Made by a program: the position numbers and the translations under genes
Source of the DNA: Myxococcales bacterium
GTDB lineage: Bacteria > Myxococcota_A > Bradymonadia > UBA7976 > UBA1532
NCBI GenBank assembly: GCA_020633435.1
Contig: JACKDP010000011.1
Location: 182,594 to 246,593 of the forward strand
Length of the DNA stretch: 64,000 bases
Direction: 5' to 3'
Shown: in pieces, positions 35,658 through 43,706 of the stretch
How the letters are laid out: every line of letters begins with the position of its first letter
How positions within the stretch are numbered: position 1 is the stretch's first letter
The notes under the pieces: model-generated
The model's database searches: none
What the model saw: the letters and a program-made list of their open reading frames with translations, nothing else
Told to the model about the DNA's origin: nothing

Positions 35658-37471
35658 TCCGCCGCTGGGCCCTCGGGCTGCTGCTGGCCGCCCCGACCAC
35701 CGCCCCCGCCGAGGGGGTGCGGGTCGTCGGGCACGGCGACGCCGATCCCACCGCCGCCGACACCGTCCTCGTCCTCGACGACGACCCTCGCTTCGCCCCC
35801 GACGTGGCCTCGACCCTCGATCTCGCGGCCGGCGCCACCGTCCGCCGCGGCGCCGAGACGACGCTGAGCCTGCGAGGCGCCGGCGGCCACCAGCTCCGCC
35901 TCTTCCTCGACGGCATCCCCCTCGACGACGGGCGCGGGGCGGCCCTCGACCTCGACCGCCTGCCGGCGAGCGCCCTGGCCTCCATCCGCATCCGGCGCGG
36001 CGCCGCGGCGGCGACGTTCGGCTCGGGCGCCCAGGGCGGCGTGGTGCAGCTCCACACCCACCGCCGCCCCGTCCAGCGCCTGCGCCTGCGCCTGGGGGCC
36101 TTCGGGGAGCGCGCCGCCGACGCCGTCGTGGCCGATCGCCTGGGCGCCGCCGACCTGCTCGTCGCCCTCGGCACCCAGACCAGCGCCGGCGACTTCCCCT
36201 ACGTCGACACCAACGGCCAGCCCCGCACCCGGCAGAACAACCGCCGCGCCCGGCTCGACGGCCTCGCGCGGGCCCGCGTCCCCCTCGGCGCCGCCGGCGG
36301 CCTGACGGCCCTCGCGGCCGGGCAGATCGGCGCCCGCGGCGAGCCCGGCCTGGAGCAGTTCGAGCAACCCGACGCCCACAGCGACCACGACCAGGGCCTC
36401 GTCGGCCTGGCCTGGACGGCCGATCGACCCGCGGGCCTGCCGGCCGACGTCAGCGTCCAGGCCTACGCCCTCCGCCGCCGCTTTGACTTCGCCGACCCCG
36501 CGCCCGCCTTCGCCGGGGCCGCCCGGGCCTTCCGCCTGGACGACGCCGCCCGCGGCGCCCGCTTGACGGTCGATCCCGCCAGCACGCCGACCCTCCAGCC
36601 CAGCCTGGCCGCCGAGCTGCGGCACGAGCGCGCCCGCACCGTCACCGCCGGCGGCGAGCGCCCCGGCGAGCGGGACGAGGCCCGGCTGGCCATCGCCGCC
36701 GCGGGCAGCCTGGCCTGGCAGCCCGTCTCCGCGCTCACCGCCCAGGCCACCCTGCGCGTCGACGACACCGACGCCCGCGACGCCCTGCTCGTCCCCGCGG
36801 CCGGGCTGGCGTGGTCGCCCTGGCCGGCCCTGACCCTGCGCGCCAACGCCGGCCGGCTCTTCCGCGACCCGGGCTTCGACGAGCTGTACTTCGAGGCCAC
36901 CGGCCTGCGCGGCAACCCCGACCTGCGCCCCGAGGACGGCCTCGGCGCCGACATCGGCGCCACTTTCTCCTTTCAGGACGGCAGCTTGTCGTTGACCGCG
37001 TTCACCCAGCGCTACGACCGGCTCATCCTCTTTGTGCCCGTGAACGCCTGGCTGATCGAGGCCCGGGACGACTTCCAGGCCCGGGCCGACGGCCTGGAGT
37101 TGGAGGTCAGCGCCCGGTGGGGCATCCTCCGTGGGCGGGGCGCCGCCCTCCTGCAGCGCACGACCCTCGACGACGGGCCGCCCCTGCCCTTTCGCCCCGA
37201 GGCGGCGGCGACGGCCCAGGTCGCCCTGGCCCTCGGCCCCACCGACGTCTTCGCGACCCACCACGCCCAGGCCAGCGTCACCAGCGACCGCTTCGGCCAC
37301 CGGACGCTGCCCGCCCGGCACCTGCTCGACGTGGGCGTCGCCGCGGCGCTGGGGCCCTGGCGGGTGGTGGCCGAGGTGACCAACAGCCTCGACGACCGCC
37401 GCGTCCTCGACGCCATCCAGCAGCCCCGCCCGGGCCGGGCGTGGCACCTGGGCCTGGCGTTCTCGCCCTGA
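35654..37471 (+). CDS. TonB-dependent outer membrane receptor, BtuB-like
   Basis: The plug domain (ADTVLVLDDDPRFAPDV..., LSLRGAGGHQLRLFLDGIPLDDG, SIRIRRGAAAATFGSGAQGGVVQLHT) and the 22-strand barrel ending in an aromatic-hydrophobic C-terminus (LGLAFSP) identify a TonB-dependent receptor, similar in organisation to BtuB. The first ATG-like start in frame is GTG 35717, but starting at CTG 35654, inside the CTGA overlap with the lipoprotein stop, adds a good signal peptide (IRRWALGLLLAAPTTAPAEG), so I prefer 35654 despite the rare start codon. No cobalamin riboswitch is visible, so the substrate is open. Confidence 0.85.
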   Translation: MIRRWALGLLLAAPTTAPAEGVRVVGHGDADPTAADTVLVLDDDPRFAPDVASTLDLAAGATVRRGAETTLSLRGAGGHQLRLFLDGIPLDDGRGAALDLDRLPASALASIRIRRGAAAATFGSGAQGGVVQLHTHRRPVQRLRLRLGAFGERAADAVVADRLGAADLLVALGTQTSAGDFPYVDTNGQPRTRQNNRRARLDGLARARVPLGAAGGLTALAAGQIGARGEPGLEQFEQPDAHSDHDQGLVGLAWTADRPAGLPADVSVQAYALRRRFDFADPAPAFAGAARAFRLDDAARGARLTVDPASTPTLQPSLAAELRHERARTVTAGGERPGERDEARLAIAAAGSLAWQPVSALTAQATLRVDDTDARDALLVPAAGLAWSPWPALTLRANAGRLFRDPGFDELYFEATGLRGNPDLRPEDGLGADIGATFSFQDGSLSLTAFTQRYDRLILFVPVNAWLIEARDDFQARADGLELEVSARWGILRGRGAALLQRTTLDDGPPLPFRPEAAATAQVALALGPTDVFATHHAQASVTSDRFGHRTLPARHLLDVGVAAALGPWRVVAEVTNSLDDRRVLDAIQQPRPGRAWHLGLAFSP

Positions 37472-37481
37472 CCCGCGGGCC

Positions 37482-39362
37482 TCAGCAGCCCTCGTCCACT
37501 CGACCGTCACCGTTGTCGTCCTGGCCGTTGCCGCAGATCTCGCCGTTGGCGCCGCACAGGCCGTTGAGGCAGGCCTGGCCAGCGGGGCAGTTCGCGTCGA
37601 CCATGCAGGCCTGCGGCCCCGCCTGGCACGCGCCGCCGACGCAGACCTGACCCGGCGGGCAGGCCACGCCTTCGCAGGCCCCACCCACCGCCACGCACCG
37701 CCCGTCCACACAGGCCTCCCCAGCGCCGCACGCGCTGTCGTCGACGCAGGCCAGGATGCCGCAGCCCTCGTCCACCGCCCCGTCCAGGTCGTCGTCCTGG
37801 CCGTTCGCGCAGATCTCGCCCACGTTGCCGCCCCCGCACAGGCCGTTGACGCAGGCCTGGCCCGCCGGGCAGTCCACGTCGGCCCGGCAAGCGCCCCCAC
37901 AGCCCTCGTCGACGCGGCCGTCGCCGTTGTCGTCCTGGCCGTTGCCGCAGATCTCCCCAGCCGGGTTGGCCGCCTGGCAGCGCTGGTTCACGCAGACCTC
38001 GCCCGCCGCGCACATCTGGCCCGCGCAGGCGCAGCCCTCGTCCACCAGCCCGTCGCCGTCGTCGTCGCGGCCGTTCCCGCACCGCTCCACGGCCACCGCC
38101 CCGCAGACGCCGTTCAGGCAGCCCTGCCCCGCGGGGCAGTCGGCGTCCACCGCGCAGCCCAGCGCTCCGCAGCCCTCGTCGATGCGGCCGTCGCCGTTGT
38201 CGTCCTGGCCGTTGCCGCAGATCTCCCCATTGGGATCAGGCCCCTGGCACACGCCGTTGACGCAGGCCTCGCCCGGCGCGCAGACGACGTTGCCGCAGGC
38301 GCAGCCCTCGTCCACCACCCCGTCGCCGTCGTTGTCGACGCCGTCGCAGACCTCCCCGCCCCCCTGCACGCAGCCTCCGTTCACGCAGACCAGCGCGCCG
38401 GGGCACTCGGCGTCCACCATGCACAGGCGCAGATCGCAGCCCTCGTCGATGCGCCCGTCCCCGTCGTCGTCGCCCCCGTCGCCGCACAGCTCCCGAGCGC
38501 CCTGGGCGCACCGGCCGTTCAGGCAGATCTGGGCCGCCGGGCAGTCGGCGTCGACGTTGCACGCGTCGTTGCAGCCCTCGTCCACCTCGCCGTCGCCGTC
38601 GTTGTCGAAGCCGTCGCAGATCTCCTCGCCCACCAGCACGCACTGACCCTCGACGCAGCGCCGGTTCGGCGGGCAGGCCGCGCCCTGGTTGCAGTCCAGG
38701 GCCGGGCAGCCCTCGTCCACGAGCCCATCGGCGTCGTCGTCCACGCCGTCGCCGCAGACCTCCGGCCCCGGCGCGCAGTCTTCGTCCACCTCGCCGTCGC
38801 CGTCGTTGTCTACGCCGTCGCCGCAGATCTCGGCCGCCGGATCGCAGCCCTCGTCGACCACCCCGTCGCCGTCGTCGTCCGCGCGGTTGCCGCAGGCCTC
38901 CTCGTCGAGGGGCAGGCAGGCGCCATCGATGCAGCGCATGGTGGGCGGGCAGGCGGCCTGGGGCCCGCAGCCCGCGGGATCGCAGCCCTCGTCCACCTGC
39001 CCGTCGCCGTCGTCGTCTACGCCGTCGCCGCAGATCTCGTCGGCCGGCTCGCAGCCCTCGTCCACCTGCCCGTCGCCGTCGTCGTCCTCCGCGTTGCCAC
39101 ACTGCTCCGCCACCGCGTCGCAGCCCTCGTCGACGCGGCCATCACCGTCATCGTCCACGCCGTCGCCGCAGACCTCCGGCCCCGCTGGCTCGCAGCCCTC
39201 GTCGACGCGGCCGTCGCCGTCCTCGTCGTTGCCGTTGCCGCACCGCTCCTCGGCCTGCTCGCCCATCGCCGCGTCGGTCTCCCCGACGTCCGCGTCGGAC
39301 TGGATGCAGCCCGAAAGCCCCAGCACCGCCAGCACCGCGCCCAGCCCCAGCCATCGCCTCAT
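37482..39362 (-). CDS. Lipoprotein with 15 Cys/Asp-rich DxDxDGxxDEGC repeats
   Basis: 626 residues from ATG 39362 with GAGG 8 bases upstream; GTG 39368 in frame is an alternative. Lipobox AVLGLSGC-IQS. The rest alternates 15 copies of a ~17-residue unit C-G-[ND]-G-x-D-[DN]-[DN]-G-D-G-x-[VI]-D-E-G-C with Cys-rich linkers of the form CxxDxxCPxGxxCxNGxC. The Asp-rich loops are EF-hand-like calcium sites closed by disulphides, known as the putative metal-binding motif of MopE-type and other Myxococcota surface proteins. It is probably a calcium-dependent surface or adhesion protein. The last unit ends exactly at the C-terminus, convergent with the receptor gene 10 bases away. Confidence 0.88.
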   Translation of the reverse strand: MRRWLGLGAVLAVLGLSGCIQSDADVGETDAAMGEQAEERCGNGNDEDGDGRVDEGCEPAGPEVCGDGVDDDGDGRVDEGCDAVAEQCGNAEDDDGDGQVDEGCEPADEICGDGVDDDGDGQVDEGCDPAGCGPQAACPPTMRCIDGACLPLDEEACGNRADDDGDGVVDEGCDPAAEICGDGVDNDGDGEVDEDCAPGPEVCGDGVDDDADGLVDEGCPALDCNQGAACPPNRRCVEGQCVLVGEEICDGFDNDGDGEVDEGCNDACNVDADCPAAQICLNGRCAQGARELCGDGGDDDGDGRIDEGCDLRLCMVDAECPGALVCVNGGCVQGGGEVCDGVDNDGDGVVDEGCACGNVVCAPGEACVNGVCQGPDPNGEICGNGQDDNGDGRIDEGCGALGCAVDADCPAGQGCLNGVCGAVAVERCGNGRDDDGDGLVDEGCACAGQMCAAGEVCVNQRCQAANPAGEICGNGQDDNGDGRVDEGCGGACRADVDCPAGQACVNGLCGGGNVGEICANGQDDDLDGAVDEGCGILACVDDSACGAGEACVDGRCVAVGGACEGVACPPGQVCVGGACQAGPQACMVDANCPAGQACLNGLCGANGEICGNGQDDNGDGRVDEGC

Positions 39363-39419
39363 GATCACGTCCTCGAAGTGGTGGTCTGCCCGGTAGTTGG
39401 GGTCGACCCCGCGAATCCG

Positions 39420-40071
39420 TCAGGGAATTTGATCGACGGCCGCCCGGACGCCGCCGCCCAGCAGGCTGTCGGGGAACCGCGCCGCGAAGGCCTCGGCGGC
39501 CGCCCGCGCCTCGTCGTGGCGGCCCGCGAGCACCAGCGCCCGGACGGCCAGGGCCTCCCGCTCCTCCACCAGCCGCCCCCGCGGGAACCGCGCGCGGTGG
39601 CCGTCCACCCCCCGCAGCGCCTCCGCCCCGTCCCCCCGGCGCAGCGCGGCCGCCACGCCCGCGAGCAGGGCCCGCTCCGCCGCCAGCGGCTCGTCCTGGG
39701 GGACGGCCGGCGCTGGCGCCGGGGCCAGCGTCGTGGCCGGGGCCGACGCCGCGCCCGTCGTCGGCGCGACGGCGGGTCGAGGCGCCTCGGTCGGCGCCGT
39801 GCGCGTCAGGAGCAGCGCCCCCCCGCCCACGGCCAGCCCCACCGCCCGCCCCACCTTCGCCACCACCCCCACCCCCGACCTTGGCCGCCACCGCCCCCTT
39901 CGCCGCCGTCGCCCCCGTCGTCACACCGCCATCGCCGGGGGGCAGCGCGAGGGTGCCCGCCACCCGCCCCCAGACGCGGGCCTGGGCGTCATCGTCGGGG
40001 CCCGGGGCCGCCCGCTCTGCCGCCAGCAGCTCGCGAAGATCCTGATCATCCAGGGGATTTTCCGCGCTCAT
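39420..40071 (-). pseudogene. Frameshifted membrane-anchored anti-sigma-like protein
   Basis: ATG at 40071 overlaps the sigma factor stop. The first ~65 residues (SAENPLDDQDLRELLAAERA ... ATAAKGAVAAKVG) are in one frame; the membrane helix and periplasmic part (GLAVGGGALLLTRTAPTE, then AEAFAARFPDSLLGGGVRAAV) are in another that ends at 39420. Removing one base from either C5 run at 39866-39876 joins them into a 216-residue protein with a cytoplasmic N-terminus, one membrane helix and a TPR-like tail, as expected for an anti-sigma or sigma-associated factor. A sequencing error in the homopolymer is as likely as a real mutation. Confidence 0.7.
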
Positions 40072-40655
40072 CGTGCCTCCCCGCCCCGAAGTCGCCGCAC
40101 CGCGTCGGCGAACCGCTGCCGCGCCACGCGCAGCCGGGAATACGCCGTGTTCAGCGGAATCCCGAGGGCCTCCGCGATCTCGGGCGCCGTGGCGCCATCC
40201 AGCTCGGCCATGACGAAGACCACCCGCCGATCCAGATCGAGGGTCTGCAGGGCCCGGTGCACCAGGGCCCGGGCCTCCTCCGCCGCCACCGCCTGCTCGG
40301 GGCCCGGGGCCGGGCACGCCGTCGCCGGATCCACCCCGAGCTGCTCGCGGTGGTGGCGCGCCCGCCGCCGCTCATCCGCCGCCACCCGCCACGCGATGCC
40401 CGTCAGCCACGGGCGCAGCGGCCGCGCCGGGTCGTAGTCCGCGAGCCGCCGATGCACCACCACGAAGACCTCGTGGGCGGCGTCCTCCAGGTCGCGCTCG
40501 GCCACCCCCAGGCGGCGCAGCGTCAGCCAGACGTGGCGAAACCCGGCGTCGTAGAGCGCGCGGAAGTCGGCGGTGAGCAGGGCGGCGGGCACACCTCGTA
40601 GTTGGGGCGGCGCGGCCGCGTCCGTCACGGAAAGTCGCAACCCCTGGATGTTCAT
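40068..40655 (-). CDS. ECF-family RNA polymerase sigma factor
   Basis: 195 residues. Region 2 is visible in FRALYDAGFRHVWLTLRRLGV...LEDAAHEVFVVVHRRL with DY-x-PARPLRPWLTGIAWRVAADERRR, and region 4 in LDLDRRVVFVMAELDGATAPEIAEALGIPLNTAYSRLRVARQRF, the standard sigma-70 family r4 HTH. A Pro/Ala linker separates them. ATG 40655 overlaps the stop of the Pro-rich gene upstream, and the stop overlaps the ATG of the anti-sigma-like gene downstream, so the three genes are translated as one unit. Target promoters unknown. Confidence 0.92.
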   Translation of the reverse strand: MNIQGLRLSVTDAAAPPQLRGVPAALLTADFRALYDAGFRHVWLTLRRLGVAERDLEDAAHEVFVVVHRRLADYDPARPLRPWLTGIAWRVAADERRRARHHREQLGVDPATACPAPGPEQAVAAEEARALVHRALQTLDLDRRVVFVMAELDGATAPEIAEALGIPLNTAYSRLRVARQRFADAVRRLRGGEAR

Positions 40656-41725
40656 GGAGAAACCGCCAGGCCCAGGCCCCCGAACCCCACGATGGCCGGC
40701 GTGACCCAGGCCGCCTCGCCATCCACCCGCAGCCGCGTGGCCGCGAGGGGCGCCGCCACCTCGCCGAAGAGGCCCAGGTGCCAGCCCCGGGCCAGGGCGA
40801 CCTCGGTGCGCAGGCGCAGACCCAGGGCGAGCAGCGGCGTCCCGGCCTCGCGGTTGATGGCGAAGCCCGCGCCGCTGCCCCGCTGCCAGCCGGCGGAGGC
40901 CGTGGCGCAGGCGTCCAGCGGACCGAAGCCCCGACACCCCAGGCTCGCGAGCGCCCAGGCGTCCGCCTGCACCTGGCCGGCCCCGGCGTCGGCCGCCGAG
41001 GTCGCCAGCCAGCGGCCCTCGACGCCCAGGCCCCAGGCGCCCAGGCTCGCCTCGGCCGAGAGCGCCGCGCCGCCGGTGACGGGGCCAGGCGTCGTGCCGA
41101 CGTCCACGAGAGCGCTCGCCCGCAGGCGCCACGGCGAGGCCGGCTCGACGACCACGCGCGCGGCCAGCGGCGGCGGCGTCGGCTCGAGCGTTGGGGGCGG
41201 CGCTGGCGGCGTCGACGGCGGTGCAGCGGAGGGCGGCGGCGGAGGTGGCGGCGGCGGAGGTGGCGGTGGCGGCGGCGGCGGCGGCGGAGGCGGCAGCGGC
41301 GGCGCCGGCTCGACGACCCGCGCGACCACCGCCTGGCGCGCGCGTCGGCGCGGCGCCGGCCGCACCGCCGGCCGCACCGCGGGCGCTGGCTGCACCACTG
41401 GCGCGGGCGGCGCCGGCGCCACGGTGGCCAGCGGATCCAGGGCCACCGCCAGCGTCAGCGCCACCGCGTCCAGTAGCGTCGTGCAGTCGACCCCCCGCAG
41501 CCGTCGCACGCCCCCATCCAGGCGCACGGCCGCCGCCAGCCCGCCCTCCACCGGCTCGACGCGCACCGTCGCCACCCGCGCCGCCGACGCCCCGCCGAGC
41601 GGCTGCCCCAGGACCGCCGCCGCGCGCTCCGTCACGAACGCCGCCCCCGGGCAGCCGGGCGGGGCCTGCACCTCCACCCGCACCCCGGGCGACGCGATCA
41701 GCCAGAGGATGGCCCAGACGCTCAC
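40652..41725 (-). CDS. Proline-rich secreted protein with C-terminal outer-membrane-like domain
   Basis: 357 residues from GTG 41725 with GAGGAG upstream. A hydrophobic start (SVWAILWLIASPG) precedes a ~110-residue domain (VEVQAPPGCPGAAFVTERAA ... LRGVDCTTLLDAVALTLAVALDP), a linker with about 22 consecutive prolines, and a ~150-residue beta-rich part (RLRASALVDVGTTPGPVTGG ... ARGWHLGLFGEVAAPLA ... GFGGLGLAVSP) that looks like an outer membrane barrel or autotransporter-like fold. This layout is common in Myxococcota next to ECF sigma genes. Here it comes first in the operon, before the sigma factor. Function unknown. Confidence 0.75.
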   Translation of the reverse strand: MSVWAILWLIASPGVRVEVQAPPGCPGAAFVTERAAAVLGQPLGGASAARVATVRVEPVEGGLAAAVRLDGGVRRLRGVDCTTLLDAVALTLAVALDPLATVAPAPPAPVVQPAPAVRPAVRPAPRRRARQAVVARVVEPAPPLPPPPPPPPPPPPPPPPPPPPPSAAPPSTPPAPPPTLEPTPPPLAARVVVEPASPWRLRASALVDVGTTPGPVTGGAALSAEASLGAWGLGVEGRWLATSAADAGAGQVQADAWALASLGCRGFGPLDACATASAGWQRGSGAGFAINREAGTPLLALGLRLRTEVALARGWHLGLFGEVAAPLAATRLRVDGEAAWVTPAIVGFGGLGLAVSP

Positions 41726-41860
41726 CCGCGCTCCTCGCCTCGCTGCACAGCGGCATCCTGCGCGACGGAGGCCCTTCCCTGCACCCCCGTCGAGGCGGCG
41801 CCCCGCGAGGCGCGCCCGCAACCCGTCGACATGCATCGACTTTCCGGACACGCTGGCGAC

Positions 41861-42325
41861 ATGGAAGGCTTCGTCATCCGCTCCCGCCTGCTGGCCGCCG
41901 CCCCGACCGTGTGGGCCCGCGTGACCACCCCCGCCGGCATCAACGCCGAGCTCGGGCCCTGGCTGCGCATGACGACGCCGGCCCCCCTGCGTGGCGCGAC
42001 CCTCGACGACCTGCCCCTCGGCGAGCCCCTCGGGCGGGCGTGGCTGCTGCTGTTCGGTGTGCTGCCCGTGGAGTGGGACGCCCTGCGCCTGGAGAGCCGC
42101 GCCACGTGGGCGTTCCAGGAGGACTCCACCATGCTGACGCTGCGCCGCTGGCGGCACGGGCGCACCGTCGAGGCCGACGGCGATGGCTGCGTGGTGACGG
42201 ACCGCCTGGCGTGGACGCCGCGCCTGCCCGGCGTCGGCGTCTTCGCTCGTCGCCTCGCGCCGGCGCTGTTCCGCCACCGCCACCGCCGCCTGCGCGCGAC
42301 GTTCGGGGGCGAGCCCCTCCCCTGA
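41861..42325 (+). CDS. SRPBCC-like (START-fold) protein
   Basis: 154 residues from ATG 41861; ATG 41831 is an in-frame alternative, but FVIRSRLLAAAPTVWARVTT is the usual start of the fold. The pattern of an N-terminal strand, VWARVTTPAGINAELGPWLRM and a long C-terminal helix (FARRLAPALFRHRHRRLRATF) fits the SRPBCC/polyketide cyclase-like ligand-binding fold. No catalytic residues can be named. The C-terminus meets the convergent ferritin-like gene with only 9 bases between. Confidence 0.75.
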   Translation: MEGFVIRSRLLAAAPTVWARVTTPAGINAELGPWLRMTTPAPLRGATLDDLPLGEPLGRAWLLLFGVLPVEWDALRLESRATWAFQEDSTMLTLRRWRHGRTVEADGDGCVVTDRLAWTPRLPGVGVFARRLAPALFRHRHRRLRATFGGEPLP

Positions 42326-42334
42326 GGCCCCCCG

Positions 42335-43450
42335 TCAGGCCGCCAGGGCCTCGACCCCGTCCAGCAGCGCCCGGGCGCGCGCCCGCGTCGCCACCAGGCG
42401 CGCGTCCCAGCAGGCCCCCCACTCCGCGTCCGTCAGGCGCCCATGCGCCCGCAGCGCTCCGGGATCGGCCGCCGCGACGAGGGGCGCCACCGCGCTCGAC
42501 GCCGCCGTCGGCCGCACCACCTCGTCCAGGCGCGCGAGGGCCCGCTCCACCGCCGCCGCCACCCGCGGACCGCCGACGTCGAGGGCCCAGGCCAGCACGT
42601 CCCACGAGAACTCGGCGTGATCCCGCTCCTCGCGCGCGATGCGGCCCAGCACGTCCCGCGTCACCGGCTCCTGGCACGCCGCCTCGCAGGCCGCGGCCAC
42701 GTCTGCGTTGAAGTCCTCCAGCAGGCAGCCATCACGCAGGCTCTCCTCGGCCAGCACGACGCGAGCGTCGCCCGTGACGTCCAGCCCGCCCAGCAGCAGG
42801 TCGGGCATCGGCTCGACGGTGTGGGCGCGGCCGCCGTAGCCCGCGGCCAGGGCGAAGCACCGCTGCGCGTGATCGATCTCCTCCATCGCCGCGCGGTGGG
42901 CCCCCACCAGCAGCGCCGCCGGCGCCCCCGTCGCCGCCAGCATCCACGACACCCGCGAGAACGCCGGCACGCTGGCGTGCTCCTTCTGCGCATCGTGCAG
43001 CCACAAGGCCTCGAGCGCCCGCCGCGTCGCCGCGTCCAGCCCCGCAGCGTCCGGCCGGCCGCCCGACGTCCAGTCGGCGCCCACCCGCAGCTCCGGGTGG
43101 AGCTGACGCCCGCGCACCCGCAGCGGCCGCCCCCACGCGCCGCCCAGCGCCATGCCGCCGCCCACCATGGACACGAGCAGCAGGCCACCGCCGACCCCCG
43201 CGAAGCCCACCAGGATCATCAAGACGCCCAGGACGATGTCGCGCGTCCGCACCCAGCCCCCCGCGCGGCGAGCGTCCCGGAAGAAGAGCACCGCCACGAC
43301 GAGGCTGTAAACGATGTGCACCGCCCCCAGCACCAGCGCCGACATGAAGTCACCGAAGGCGAAGAGCAGCAGGAAGGGCAGGCCGAGGGTGATGGGCGTC
43401 ACGGCGGCCAGCCACCGCGTGATGGTCCGGGGGGGAGCCTGATCGGGCAT
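42335..43450 (-). CDS. Membrane protein with C-terminal ferritin-like domain
   Basis: 371 residues from ATG 43450 with GGAG upstream. The first ~125 residues hold four predicted membrane helices (WLAAVTPITLGLPFLLLFAF, MSALVLGAVHIVYSLVVAVLF, DIVLGVLMILVGFAGVGG, GLLLVSMVGGGMALGG). The C-terminal ~230 residues are a helical bundle with di-iron carboxylate motifs EHASVPAFSRV, EEIDHAQRCFALA and EERDHAEFSWDVL, the ferritin-like fold common in Myxococcota proteins of unknown function. A membrane-tethered ferritin-like protein may handle iron or oxidants at the inner membrane. No partner genes are obvious. Confidence 0.85.
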   Translation of the reverse strand: MPDQAPPRTITRWLAAVTPITLGLPFLLLFAFGDFMSALVLGAVHIVYSLVVAVLFFRDARRAGGWVRTRDIVLGVLMILVGFAGVGGGLLLVSMVGGGMALGGAWGRPLRVRGRQLHPELRVGADWTSGGRPDAAGLDAATRRALEALWLHDAQKEHASVPAFSRVSWMLAATGAPAALLVGAHRAAMEEIDHAQRCFALAAGYGGRAHTVEPMPDLLLGGLDVTGDARVVLAEESLRDGCLLEDFNADVAAACEAACQEPVTRDVLGRIAREERDHAEFSWDVLAWALDVGGPRVAAAVERALARLDEVVRPTAASSAVAPLVAAADPGALRAHGRLTDAEWGACWDARLVATRARARALLDGVEALAA

Positions 43451-43706
43451 GAGGAGATCCTCCAGGGTCGTCGCGCCGAGCGTGCGCCCTGCGCCAGGGC
43501 CCGACAAGGCCGTCGGCCGGACGAAAAAAAGTTCGGTCGCCAACCCGCTGAATTCACACGCCTTTCGCGAAACGCGCCCAGCAACGGCGAAAAAAGTCTG
43601 CGACACGCGCCGCGACTGACCGATGAGATGGTGCCTCGAGCGCAGCGACGCCCGAGGCGATCAACCCCGCGCCTGCCCCGGCAGGCCCCCGGAGGAGACC
43701 ATCGCC

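Noticed and set aside
35654..35717. GTG 35717 as the start of the TonB receptor
   Set aside because: It would leave the protein without a signal peptide, whereas the codons from CTG 35654 encode one; kept as an alternative in the feature.
43500..43706. Riboswitch upstream of the large lipoprotein gene
   Set aside because: A GCCTCG/CGAGGC hairpin and an A-rich stretch are present, but no known riboswitch signature was found; probably the promoter and leader.
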